Assembly: GCF_007753095.1 (NCBI RefSeq)
Contig: NZ_CP036348.1
Span: forward strand, 1,984,001 to 2,048,000
DNA length: 64,000 bases
Source of the DNA: Rosistilla carotiformis
Lineage (GTDB): Bacteria > Planctomycetota > Planctomycetia > Pirellulales > Pirellulaceae
Reading direction: 5' to 3'
The notes under the pieces are model-generated. The model was given only the letters and a program-made list of their open reading frames with translations, searched no databases and had not been told where the DNA came from. Position numbers and translations under genes: made by a program. Shown here piece by piece: positions 8,542-16,980 of the stretch. Within the stretch, counting starts at the first letter, position 1; every line of letters starts with the position of its first letter.

Positions 8542-9636
8542 ATGTCCAATCCGCTGACCGTTGTTATTTCACAGGGGCAGAGTCGCAATCCTGAAAAACG
8601 AGGACTCGAACAAGCGGTTGCTGAGCAGGCGGCGGCGATCGACGGGGTTAGCGTGCTGTTGATCCCGCATCTGTACGATCTTACGGCAACCGGCGAAAGC
8701 CTGGCAACGTTGCGATCGGTCCGCGGCGATATGGTGATCCTCGCTTGGGTTTTCGAACGCGCGACGCACTGGATCTTGGATCGCGGGGGTGTTCGCGGCC
8801 AAGTTGGCGAGGTTTTGCTGGTTCGCGACGAAGAGGATGATGATCCAGAGGACCAGGCAGAGGAGTCGCAGATCGAGGAGAAGGAGCGCGTTGCCGAACA
8901 GGCACCACGCCCCAATCGGATCATCTATAGCCTGGATTTCCGCGTCACCGAAGCTGCCGATCGGATCGTCACCGAACTGCAACGGATCGCTGCTTTGCCA
9001 CGGTCCGTTTCGGATTCGGCTGCCGCGCGTTTCGCGGAACCGACCAACACGACGTCGTTGCGATTAGCGGGGAATTCCGACGCCGATGACGACGCGTTGG
9101 AAACGGTCCCGCAAACCAATGGCCGCGCGTCCGAACCGGTCCTGTTTGGGATCGGTGCGGTGACCAAGATCGACGAAACGCCCAGTCGCCGTTGGTACCC
9201 GGTGATCGATTTCAGCCGCTGCACCAATTGCATGGAATGCATCGATTTCTGTTTGTTTGGCGTTTACGGCGTGGATACCGTCGAGACGATCCTTGTCGAA
9301 CAGCCGGACAATTGCCGCAAGGGGTGTCCCGCCTGCAGCCGTGTTTGCCCCGAGAATGCGATTATCTTCCCGCAGCACAAGTCGCCGGGAATCGCCGGCG
9401 CGCCTGTGGAAGCGGGAGGCCTGAAGATCGACCTGTCGAAGCTGTTTGGTGCTCCCGACGCCGATGAAGATCCGATTGCCACGGCAGCACGCGAACGGGA
9501 CGAACAACTGTTGCTGGCCGGCCGCGCGACGGTTGGCTTAGAAGTTGGAATCCCGAAGCGTCAATCGGCAGCGTCGGATCAACCGAAGGACGATCTCGAC
9601 AACCTGCTGGACGAACTGGACGAATTGGATCTGTAA
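8542..9636 (+). CDS. 2x[4Fe-4S] ferredoxin-domain protein
   Basis: A 364-aa protein. Residues 1 to about 155 form an unrecognised alpha/beta-type domain with an acidic linker (EEDDDPEDQAEESQIEEKER). Residues about 215-275 hold a bacterial-type ferredoxin module with two complete cysteine sets: C227/C230/C233/C237 (CTNCMECIDFC) and C258/C262/C265/C269 (CRKGCPACSRVCP). It can therefore bind two [4Fe-4S] clusters. The last ~80 residues are acidic and end LDNLLDELDELDL. It is expected to be a cytoplasmic electron-transfer protein; the partner is unknown and no redox enzyme is adjacent. AAGAG lies upstream of ATG 8542. Confidence 0.82.
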   Translation: MSNPLTVVISQGQSRNPEKRGLEQAVAEQAAAIDGVSVLLIPHLYDLTATGESLATLRSVRGDMVILAWVFERATHWILDRGGVRGQVGEVLLVRDEEDDDPEDQAEESQIEEKERVAEQAPRPNRIIYSLDFRVTEAADRIVTELQRIAALPRSVSDSAAARFAEPTNTTSLRLAGNSDADDDALETVPQTNGRASEPVLFGIGAVTKIDETPSRRWYPVIDFSRCTNCMECIDFCLFGVYGVDTVETILVEQPDNCRKGCPACSRVCPENAIIFPQHKSPGIAGAPVEAGGLKIDLSKLFGAPDADEDPIATAARERDEQLLLAGRATVGLEVGIPKRQSAASDQPKDDLDNLLDELDELDL

Positions 9637-9670
9637 TTCCGATCCGACCTCTCCGATCGGTGCGCAGGAA

Positions 9671-9698
9671 AAAAGCCCCAAGCGAACCTGGAGCTTTT
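9671..9698. terminator. Bidirectional hairpin between convergent genes
   Basis: The segment AAAAGCCCCAAG...CTGGAGCTTTT can fold into a stem of about 10 pairs with one mismatch, with an A-run on one side and a T-run on the other. It lies 35 bases after the ferredoxin gene stop and 29 bases before the stop of the convergent minus-strand gene, so it could end both transcripts. It is recognised by eye; no energy was calculated. Confidence 0.55.
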
Positions 9699-9726
9699 GT
9701 TGCGTTGTGTTGACAGCATGCGCCGG

Positions 9727-10284
9727 TTAGTTGGTACCGGTGTTATCCGATTGCAGCTTGGGCGCGACCATCTGTTCGCGACGCTTGCGGCTGAGTTGCG
9801 CGTTCCATTCGCCCGAGCCCATGGTCGGCACTTTCGCCGTCACGAACACCTGAGGTGGAGCGCCGGCGACGACCAAGCTGCCCAACGCCTCTTCGACCGA
9901 CGCGACGCGACGCTGGGTCTCGTCGGGAGTCGGCGCTTCCAAGACATAGATATGTCGATGGTGTTGAGGGGTTTGGGTCGCGATCCAATGGACGCGGTTG
10001 CGGCCCACCGCGGTTAGCACGGAATCGTCGGGGCGGAAAACTTCGTGGCTCAGCGTATTGTGCAACCGCCAGCCGTTGTTGGCCATCGTTTGAAACGGGC
10101 TGCGCGCTTGATAGGCATCGTGTTCGAGGAACGGTTGTGGCCAGGATTGATTGCGCAAATAGTCGATCTTGCAATCATGCATCGCAACTTTTTTGTGATA
10201 CCAAAAGGAATCCCAATCAGCGGTTGCGGTGTTGGCCAAACCAACGATGATGGTTGCCAACAAGAATTTTCGCGACGCTTGCAT
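9727..10284 (-). CDS. Small secreted protein of unknown function
   Basis: A 185-aa protein with an N-terminal signal peptide (MQASRKFLLATIIVGLANTA, then TADWDSFW). AGGAG lies 10 bases upstream of the ATG. The mature part is basic to neutral and contains the phrases HKKVAMHDCKIDYLRNQSWP and NGWRLHNTLSHEVF. The second half (RVHWIATQTPQHHRHIYVLEA, then RRVASVEEAL) resembles small planctomycete proteins annotated only as hypothetical. No enzyme motif is visible. A periplasmic or envelope location is predicted from the leader alone. Confidence 0.65.
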   Translation of the reverse strand: MQASRKFLLATIIVGLANTATADWDSFWYHKKVAMHDCKIDYLRNQSWPQPFLEHDAYQARSPFQTMANNGWRLHNTLSHEVFRPDDSVLTAVGRNRVHWIATQTPQHHRHIYVLEAPTPDETQRRVASVEEALGSLVVAGAPPQVFVTAKVPTMGSGEWNAQLSRKRREQMVAPKLQSDNTGTN

Positions 10285-10540
10285 GATGGGAAGGCTCCTA
10301 GCCTAGAGAGTTTCAGGTTCTGCAGGCACGTTTTTTATTGGAACGGTCGTGGGAACTTGGAATCCCAGAATCCGTTTTCTGCGTTCGTATCGATCCCCCA
10401 CGATTAGACTTAGGTATGCGTGGTATCGATGCGGTATTCTCAGGTATCGGTCATTGCAACCGCTTAGCTTTGCAACAGAAACGGTTCGCGATATCCGCGA
10501 CCTGATTGGCACAATCGCTACTATTTGCCGGGTCGACATC

Positions 10541-11134
10541 GTGTCAACGCTGAATCAAACTATCGAGCCTTCCCCCGCCCCTTCCGCCGCTGCTTGGTAC
10601 CTTCGCATGCATCGTTACGCGAAACGACAATCCTTTCGGATATGGATTCGGATTCGGCGCTATGTCATGCACAACATCCTGCATGCTGACGATCCGCCGC
10701 ATCCGCTGGCACTCGGCGTGGCGATCGGCCTGTTTGTCACATTCACGCCAACGATCGGGCTGCAGATGCTGCTGGTGATGCTGCTGGCCTGGGCCTTACG
10801 AGCCAATAAAGTGGTCGGAATCCCGATCGTTTGGCTCAGCAATCCGGCCACCTTCGTGCCGATTTATTTGCCCTGCTACCAGGTCGGTCGCTTGATCCTG
10901 GGCAGCGAACCCAAAGGCCGAGCGTGGTGGCACAGCCTGCAGCATCCGCCGAAAGGCTTCCTGAACAAAACCGAATTCTATTGGACCAGTATCTGGGAGA
11001 TCATCGGCCCCCTGACGATCGGTTGCTTGGTCGTGGCCAGCGTGGTCGCCGTGATCGGTTATTGCGTCACGTATTCTGTGATCTACACCTATCGCATGAA
11101 ACGTTTTGGAGCGGCGACGCCACCGCAAGATTAG
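10541..11134 (+). CDS. DUF2062 domain membrane protein
   Basis: About 197 aa from GTG 10541; an in-frame ATG at 10349 would add 64 residues of Arg-rich, non-family sequence. The DUF2062 signature is clear: DPPHPLALGVAIGLFVTFTP, the following TIGLQMLLVMLLAWALRANK helix, WLSNPATFVPIYLPCYQVGR and a last membrane segment (IIGPLTIGCLVVASVVAVIG). DUF2062 proteins are small inner-membrane proteins, sometimes fused to glycosyltransferases; their biochemical role is not established. The family call is confident and the start is uncertain. Confidence 0.82.
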   Translation: MSTLNQTIEPSPAPSAAAWYLRMHRYAKRQSFRIWIRIRRYVMHNILHADDPPHPLALGVAIGLFVTFTPTIGLQMLLVMLLAWALRANKVVGIPIVWLSNPATFVPIYLPCYQVGRLILGSEPKGRAWWHSLQHPPKGFLNKTEFYWTSIWEIIGPLTIGCLVVASVVAVIGYCVTYSVIYTYRMKRFGAATPPQD

Positions 11135-11285
11135 GACACGTTCCTGCTTTGCGAATCTTGTCGCCCCTGGGCGATCGGTGTCAATCTGCCACTCCCCACC
11201 TCGTCCGCCATCTTGTCCAGCGAAAATCGGGGCCAGTTGTTCTCGCGGCCACGTCGATCGCGGCTGTGTAACGTTGCTCGCATGG

Positions 11286-11891
11286 TTAGGATCGACCGCG
11301 GCCAGCATAAACCGCCGCTTCGGTGACAACAAAATCCATCGCGATATCGTGCGCGGCAACCGGAATTTCGGGGAACATTTGGCATTCAAAGGCCAGCGAA
11401 ACGAGCGATGTTTTGGCCTGCGCATGTTCCAGCAGTTTGTCGTAATAGCCTTTGCCTTGCCCGGTTCGGCCTCCGCTGCGGTCAAACGCAACTCCCGGCA
11501 CGACGACCAGGTCCAGCTCGGCAACCGCAACGCGTTTGGCGGCCCGATCTCGCAGATCGGCTCGCGGTTCCAGGATCTTGTACATTCCGGTCTCCAGTTC
11601 CGCCATCGATTCGAGATGGAACAACTGCAGTTCGCCATCGACACAAAATGGGACGACGATCCTTTGCTCCGACGCCAACGCTGCAGACAACGCGTGCCGG
11701 GTGCGGACTTCATCGCGAACGTCGACGTAATACATCACCGTCGCGGCGGATTGGTACTGCGGCATCCGATGTAAGCGGTCGGTGATCCGTTGGCTGACCG
11801 CGTCTTTGTCGGCTTGGGCCTGACGGTTGGCATGGGCTTGGGCGCGAATCGCGTTCTTGCGTTCAGCGATTTCGTCGTCATGCAGAGCCAT
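11286..11891 (-). CDS. 5-formyltetrahydrofolate cyclo-ligase
   Basis: A 201-aa enzyme that converts 5-formyl-THF to 5,10-methenyl-THF using ATP, returning folate to one-carbon metabolism. The family signature is present: LDLVVVPGVAFDRSGGRTGQ followed by GKGYYDKLL, which is the ATP/phosphate loop. The N-terminal Lys/Arg-rich helix and the DEVRTRHAL segment fit the fold. ATG 11891 is chosen because GAGGA lies just upstream and the length then matches the family (about 190 aa); the 52-codon upstream extension looks non-coding. It is related in theme to metH elsewhere in the window but is not linked to it. Confidence 0.9.
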   Translation of the reverse strand: MALHDDEIAERKNAIRAQAHANRQAQADKDAVSQRITDRLHRMPQYQSAATVMYYVDVRDEVRTRHALSAALASEQRIVVPFCVDGELQLFHLESMAELETGMYKILEPRADLRDRAAKRVAVAELDLVVVPGVAFDRSGGRTGQGKGYYDKLLEHAQAKTSLVSLAFECQMFPEIPVAAHDIAMDFVVTEAAVYAGRGRS

Positions 11892-12170
11892 TTCCTCAAC
11901 CCTTGGAGGTTTGATTGCGCGGAACCGAAGCATCACTGTAAGGAAATGCCTCGATCTGAAACAGGAGCCCCTTTGGCGGGCCGAGACAAGTCCCAATCGG
12001 CATCTGAAAAAATTGCGATCCATGCCGCATTGAACTAGAATTGACATCGTTCCAACGGAATTTCGGTCCGATTTTCGCTCGACGCATTCGCGAAATCCGT
12101 ACGCCGATGGCTCGGGGGCGACCTCCCCGATTTCCCCTTCTCACGTTTTCGAAGTACTGGCGAATTTGCA

Positions 12171-12446
12171 ATGATGTGGTTTTACGGTTGGTGTGCTTTT
12201 ATCGCTTCGATCGTGCTGGCAGTTCCGGTCGCGGCCCTTCTGGAAAAGCGAGCCGAAGCGGGGCCGTCGACGCGTCGCGGCAAAGAGACGGCAGCCGAGG
12301 AGGAGGGGATCGACGAGGCGGAATCGATCGACGAGGCGGAAGAGGCGGAATTCGTTGACGATGCGGAAGTCGCGGAGTTTGCCGAGGAAGCCGAAGTGGT
12401 CATGGACTTGGGCGATCCCGCGGACGACTTTGAAGAGCTTCGCTGA
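12171..12446 (+). CDS. Small single-span membrane protein with acidic tail
   Basis: A 91-aa protein: one N-terminal hydrophobic helix (WFYGWCAFIASIVLAVPVAA), a short basic stretch, then an almost purely acidic/Ala tail (for example EEEGIDEAESIDEAEEAEF). It lies 95 bases before carA on the same strand. No family is recognised. The tail is encoded by GAN/GCG-rich DNA, so the frame could be fortuitous, but the well-placed helix and the strand bias favour a real small gene. Confidence 0.5.
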   Translation: MMWFYGWCAFIASIVLAVPVAALLEKRAEAGPSTRRGKETAAEEEGIDEAESIDEAEEAEFVDDAEVAEFAEEAEVVMDLGDPADDFEELR

Positions 12447-12541
12447 TCGGCAACCCGGCTCGCCACCTTGTCGCAGTGCGGAAAAGGCTATACGTTTCAT
12501 TGAGAACGCAGCCGCATAAACCTCACCCCCTATCAAGCTTT

Positions 12542-13672
12542 ATGAACACGCGAGCCCCCGCCAAATTGGCACTGGAAGATGGCACCGTTTACACCGGCAT
12601 TTCAGTCGGCGCCGACGGCGAAGTCGACGGCGAAGTCGTCTTCAACACCGCGATGACCGGTTATCAAGAAATCTTGACCGATCCGAGCTATCGCGGACAG
12701 ATCGTGACGATGACCAGCCCGGAGATCGGCAATTACGGCATCAACGACGACGACCGCGAACATCTGGTGCCGCGGTTGTCGGGATTTGTGATCCGTGAAT
12801 CGAGCCGCGTCTACAGCAATTACCGCGCGCAAGGTAGCCTCACCGAATACCTTCGGAAGCATGGGATCGTCGCGATTGCTGAAATCGATACCCGTGCGCT
12901 CGTCCGCCGGATTCGCGACCTCGGTGCGATGAAAGGCATTCTGTCGACGACGGATCTGAACGATGAAAGTCTGGTCGCTAAAGCGAAGGCTTCGCCCGGT
13001 TTGGTCGGCCGCGATCTGACCTGCGAAGTGATGCCCAAGTCGGTCGAGACCTGGTCGGTTCGATTGGACCAGTGGACCGATTCGCAAACGCCCGATTCGG
13101 GTGCCCATATCGTCTGCCTCGACTTTGGCATGAAATGGAACATCCCGCGGCACCTGCACTCCCGTGGTAACCGCGTAACGATCGTTCCCGGTTCGACAAG
13201 CGCCGACGAAATCTTGGCGCTGGAACCCGATGGAATCTTCTTGTCCAATGGACCTGGCGATCCCGAGCCCTTGGAACACGCGCAGCAAACGATCCGCCAA
13301 TTGGTCGGCAAGAAACCGATCTTCGGGATCTGTCTGGGGCACCAACTGCTGTCGCTGGCTTGTGGCGCGAAGGCGTTTAAGCTGAAGTTCGGTCACCGAG
13401 GTGTCAACCAACCGGTGTTGGATTTAACCACGGGGAAGATCGAGATCACCACGCAGAATCATGGCTTTGCGATCGAGCAATCGTCGCTGCCCGACTGCTT
13501 GGAAGTGACACATATGAATTTGAACGACGATACCGTCGCGGGCGTTCGGCACCGTGAACACGATGCGTTTAGCGTTCAATATCATCCCGAGGCCTCTTCG
13601 GGCCCTCACGACAGCCACTATCTCTTTGATCGTTTCCAAGACTCGATCACCCCTCAACCCGCCGGTTCATAA
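12542..13672 (+). CDS. carA: Carbamoyl-phosphate synthase small (glutaminase) subunit
   Basis: A 376-aa subunit that hydrolyses glutamine and channels ammonia to CarB for arginine and pyrimidine synthesis. The N-terminal CPSase small-chain domain (LALEDGTVYTGISVGADGE, then FNTAMTGYQEILTDPSYRGQ) is followed by a class I glutamine amidotransferase domain. The catalytic Cys is near residue 264 in GICLGHQ, with the TTQNHGFAIE segment and the His/Glu pair in QYHPEAS. ATG 12542 fits the family start. carB is not in the window. The 3' end overlaps the convergent gene at 13654 by 19 bases. Confidence 0.96.
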   Translation: MNTRAPAKLALEDGTVYTGISVGADGEVDGEVVFNTAMTGYQEILTDPSYRGQIVTMTSPEIGNYGINDDDREHLVPRLSGFVIRESSRVYSNYRAQGSLTEYLRKHGIVAIAEIDTRALVRRIRDLGAMKGILSTTDLNDESLVAKAKASPGLVGRDLTCEVMPKSVETWSVRLDQWTDSQTPDSGAHIVCLDFGMKWNIPRHLHSRGNRVTIVPGSTSADEILALEPDGIFLSNGPGDPEPLEHAQQTIRQLVGKKPIFGICLGHQLLSLACGAKAFKLKFGHRGVNQPVLDLTTGKIEITTQNHGFAIEQSSLPDCLEVTHMNLNDDTVAGVRHREHDAFSVQYHPEASSGPHDSHYLFDRFQDSITPQPAGS

Positions 13673-14364
13673 ACAAAGAACCGTTTCCGCGGACGTGGTT
13701 GCGGCGGAGGCGTCGCTTGGTAATTCTGCGTCGGTTCTGCCGACGCGGCTTGTGGGATCGATGGTTGCGTTTCGCTCGGATTGCGCGATCGCGCTTGCTG
13801 GGCTCGCATGCCGTTCTCGCTCATCGGACGCTCGCCCGGCGAAGCGGCCCACGAGAGCGAACCGCTGGTCGCCTGAGCGGGAGTTTGTAGTGGTTGTCGG
13901 GCGACCGCTTCGACCTGCAGGCCGGTTTGTGGTTGCGCGTATTTCAGCGGTAGGTCGATGTTCCAGTCTTGCGCGCGGTTCGCAATGTCCAACCGGTCCG
14001 GAGTGTCGCTGGGAGGGCTGTCGGGCAGCAACGGCGTCGGCTGAACCAATGCTTCGGCAAAGGGCCGCCGCGTCGTCGGGAGCTTTGGGAAAGAAGCAAG
14101 TTCGCCGCTGGAATCCTCTCGCGATGGGATCCCATCGATGGCATAAGGCATCTCGGAAAGCTGCAATTCCGATAGATCAGACCCGCCCACGTCGATCTCT
14201 TCAAGCGGCGAGATCAAGGACGCCACTTGAGACCGATCCAACGTGGGAGGCTCAAGCGTTTCTTGGCTGGTTTTACGAAACGGCAGAGCGGCGAGGATGC
14301 CGAGCGATAAGACGAATAGTGAAGCCAGTAGAGATCGCACAAGTTTTCCAAGGATTCGAAGCAA
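13654..14364 (-). CDS. Membrane-anchored Pro-rich protein of unknown function
   Basis: About 236 aa with one N-terminal hydrophobic helix (VRSLLASLFVLSLGILAALP) and a long Pro/Ser/Gln-rich extracytoplasmic region ending PPPQPRPRKRFFVYEPAG. No domain is recognised. The first in-frame start is TTG at 14364, and a GTG eight codons later is equally possible. Its last 19 bases overlap the end of carA on the opposite strand, so the two genes share coding sequence tail-to-tail. Confidence 0.55.
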   Translation of the reverse strand: MLRILGKLVRSLLASLFVLSLGILAALPFRKTSQETLEPPTLDRSQVASLISPLEEIDVGGSDLSELQLSEMPYAIDGIPSREDSSGELASFPKLPTTRRPFAEALVQPTPLLPDSPPSDTPDRLDIANRAQDWNIDLPLKYAQPQTGLQVEAVARQPLQTPAQATSGSLSWAASPGERPMSENGMRAQQARSRNPSETQPSIPQAASAEPTQNYQATPPPQPRPRKRFFVYEPAG

Positions 14365-14711
14365 TGCCTGAGTCGAGACAGGCTCGGATTTGCCATTTCA
14401 TCCATGAAACGTTGGGGGCTTCCCGCGATAAGAACAGATCGAACAGCAAACCGGTCAAGCTTCAGCGGTGGCGGGAAAAAGTTCACGATTCGACCGCGCG
14501 CCGCGCCGCTTGTCCGGTTTGGGGGATTTGGGGGATTTGGGGAACGATTTGCTGCCATCGCCCTCCGGTAGGAATCGCCTCTGTCGAATGAAAACGAAAT
14601 TTGACCGCCAACAGGGCCGCAGGTGGGTTGCATGAAATGGGTAGATTCGCCAGAATTACGCCACTGTTGGAACGGCGATCGACCGATACAAAGTTCCAGC
14701 ATTGGTTAGCA
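14365..14711. other. Intergenic region before tRNA-Ser
   Basis: This is a stretch of about 350 bases with no convincing gene. It carries the promoter side of the minus-strand Pro-rich gene and the upstream side of the tRNA. A short G-rich tandem (three GGGG(G)ATTT-like units, 14516-14542) is the only visible structure. Frames crossing it on the minus strand also run through the tRNA and are not accepted. Confidence 0.5.
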
Positions 14712-14800
14712 GGAGCGGTGGCTGAGTGGTCGAAAGCGCCGGTTTGCTAAATCGGTGATCCGGGCAACTGGATCCGCAGGTTCGAATCCTGTCCGCTCCG
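14712..14800 (+). tRNA. tRNA-Ser (anticodon GCU)
   Basis: An 89-base class II tRNA. The acceptor arm GGAGCGG pairs with CCGCTCC, with discriminator G. The D arm is GGCTGAGTGGTCGAAAGC. The anticodon loop TTTGCTAAA sits between CCGG and TCGG, giving anticodon GCU for AGC/AGU serine codons. The long variable arm GATCCGGGCAACTGGATC forms a stem, as in serine tRNAs, and the T arm is CAGGTTCGAATCCTG. The CCA end is not encoded. Confidence 0.97.
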
Positions 14801-15064
14801 CTTCTAACCAACTTCTTTGAAATGCCCGTTGCCGCAAAATTTGATGTGGCGGCACATTCGGCATAATTGATACTTTTTGCTGAAGAAGTAGCACCCGAAC
14901 CGCCGAATACCCACAGTGGCGTCGGAATTTCCACAGCGATTTGCTGTGTTGTGCTTCGCCGAACCACACCTAATGTTGCCTTGAGTGAGTGGTTAATTGC
15001 GCCGCAATTTGCCATGCAGGATTGTTCCTGATTCGCCCGGGGCGACGAAACGCGAGGGATCGCG

Positions 15065-16270
15065 ATGCGTATCGCATTATCATTAGCTGCACTGTTAGTA
15101 ATCGCTTCGGGCCTACGAGCGGAAATTCCTTGGAATGCCGACCTCAAGGTTGCGCACCAGCAGGCGCAGGCCGAAGGCAAGCTGTTGTTGGTCCACTTCG
15201 AAAGCGACAACTGCGTCTGGTGTGACCGCTTGGAAGCGGGCGCGTTCCAAAGCCCCGACGTTGCCGCAGTGATCGGCCAGGCCTATGTGCCGGTAAAGAT
15301 CAATGCCAGCAAAAATAAGAAGCTCGCGGAGTATTTTAAGGTCAACCGATTCCCGACCGATGTCGTCGTCGACGCTTCCGGTGCGGTGCATGCCCACAAC
15401 GTCAGCCCTCAAGCGCCGTTGCAATACATCACGATGCTCCAAGAGGCCGCAGCCAAGGGCGGTCGACCTATCGGCCCCGCCGGTGCGAACATCGCTCAAC
15501 AAGCGCCCAGCCCGTCGCAATTGCAAACGCCCGTCGTCGCGCAACCACCTGCGGCACAGCCGCCGGCCGCTGCGATGGCTCATCAACCGATGCCTGCTGC
15601 GGAAAATCCTCCAACGGCTGCCAACGCTGCCGGTGGATTTGGTATGCCGCCTGCCGCAGCGGGAAACTTCGCAGCCAACGCTCCTGCTGGCCAGTTCCAA
15701 TTGCCTAGCCATTCGCCATTGCAAGCGCCTTCGGTCAGCCCGGTTTCGGCAGCAATCACGATGCCACCGTCGAAACCGATCCAACAAAATGACGGCGGCG
15801 CCGCCACGATGGCAGCAAACGAATTTGCGATCGCTCCGCAACCCAAAGCTCCGGCGGCGGATCCGACATCCGAGGCCGTGAGCCCACCTGCGACACCACC
15901 GTTGGCGATGGATGGGTACTGCCCCGTTGCAATCCTTGACGAATCGCGTTGGGTGAGTGGCGACAAACAGTTTGGTGCGATCCATCTGGGCAAGCTTTAT
16001 CTGTTTGGCAGTGCCCAATCGCAAGCCAAATTTCTAGCGGACCCCGAAAAATACACCCCAGCCCTCGGCGGGATGGACGTTGTGAAGTTCTTCGAAAATC
16101 AGGAACAGGTCGAAGGTAACCGTGAATTTGGTCTGCATCATCAAGGCCAGCTGTTCTTCTTCACCAGCGAAGACTCGCTGAAACGATTCTTTCAGTCGCC
16201 CGAATCGTACAGCGTCAAAGCACAGGACGTGATGCACCAAGCAGTCAGCCAAGTTCGACAACTGCACTAG
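15065..16270 (+). CDS. Secreted thioredoxin-fold protein with Pro/Ala linker and C-terminal YHS-like region
   Basis: A 401-aa protein. A signal peptide (MRIALSLAALLVIASGLRA) precedes a thioredoxin_7/DUF255-like domain (about 20-130) with the motif C50-V-W-C53, close to the CxWC of DsbD-gamma/thioredoxin-like proteins, and a NRFPTDVVVD strand with the cis-Pro. Residues about 135-275 are a Pro/Ala/Gln-rich linker. The C-terminus (about 280-395) contains MDGYCPVAILDESRWVSGD followed by YLFGSAQSQAKFLADPEKYT, which resembles YHS-type modules, then a second similar half (FFFTSEDSLKRFFQSPE). It may act in periplasmic thiol or metal chemistry. GAGGGA precedes the start. Confidence 0.72.
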   Translation: MRIALSLAALLVIASGLRAEIPWNADLKVAHQQAQAEGKLLLVHFESDNCVWCDRLEAGAFQSPDVAAVIGQAYVPVKINASKNKKLAEYFKVNRFPTDVVVDASGAVHAHNVSPQAPLQYITMLQEAAAKGGRPIGPAGANIAQQAPSPSQLQTPVVAQPPAAQPPAAAMAHQPMPAAENPPTAANAAGGFGMPPAAAGNFAANAPAGQFQLPSHSPLQAPSVSPVSAAITMPPSKPIQQNDGGAATMAANEFAIAPQPKAPAADPTSEAVSPPATPPLAMDGYCPVAILDESRWVSGDKQFGAIHLGKLYLFGSAQSQAKFLADPEKYTPALGGMDVVKFFENQEQVEGNREFGLHHQGQLFFFTSEDSLKRFFQSPESYSVKAQDVMHQAVSQVRQLH

Positions 16271-16363
16271 CAAAAGATACGGCTGGCAAACGACTCTCCC
16301 GCACTTGGGGAGAGTCTGCGATCTCGCCGGAATCAGCGGCCCGCGTTGATGGGCCTTGGTTGG

Positions 16364-16636
16364 CTAGGACGAGACATCGGCCGACCGTTCGCTGCGGTCG
16401 GACTCGGGGATCGCGAACGAAGGCCGCACCCCACAAAGGATCGCCACTCCTAGCACGAGCATCACAAGCGACAGTGCAAGGTAGAAACCACGGGCCCCAC
16501 GCTCGCCAAACCGTTGGCGAAGCTTCTTGGCCAAAGTCAGCTCGTACGCCGCAGGCCATAGTCCCAACGCGGCAACGAAGGTGACAATCGACAAGACAAT
16601 CGTTGTCGATCCAACAAAGATCTGGTCTCGGGGCAT
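16364..16636 (-). CDS. Small membrane protein of unknown function
   Basis: About 90 aa from ATG 16636, with two hydrophobic helices (TTIVLSIVTFVAALGLWPAA and FYLALSLVMLVLGVAILCGV) separated by a basic loop (LAKKLRQRFGERGARG). A GGAAG lies just upstream of this ATG. The frame extends upstream to 16786, but the added 50 residues show no membrane or signal character, so the shorter start is preferred. No family is recognised; the topology suggests an inner-membrane protein. Confidence 0.5.
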   Translation of the reverse strand: MPRDQIFVGSTTIVLSIVTFVAALGLWPAAYELTLAKKLRQRFGERGARGFYLALSLVMLVLGVAILCGVRPSFAIPESDRSERSADVSS

Positions 16637-16980
16637 ACTTCCAGCTCGATTCTCGTTTCTCGTGTTCAGTCCCCAGGGACGAACGAACGCCGGGGAACCC
16701 TGCTTGCCCAAAATAGTATGTCCGCCGCTGCTTGGCGACCAGATGTCCGGTGTCTCCGTCGATTTGACCTGCCCCGAGTCTTGCATCCCACATCCCTGGC
16801 GTTTTCTGCGCTAGCCACGAATCACTCGAACGATTGGCGGACCACCGCTTGGGTGTGGTCAAAACGGAGAGGCCGTTTTTTTTCGACCCGTTCGCTGATC
16901 TAGCGGGGTGTTTGCATTAGAATGGGCGTCACCCCCCACCGCTTGACCTGTCCCACCTCTCTAATTGTGATGCCACTGCC

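Noticed and set aside
14516-14542. G-rich tandem as a G-quadruplex
   Set aside because: Only three runs of four or more G are present, with one extra GG; too weak to call without folding data.
14656-15210. 184-codon minus-strand frame over the tRNA region
   Set aside because: It runs through tRNA-Ser and into the thioredoxin-like gene; it contains the translated tRNA and is not a gene.
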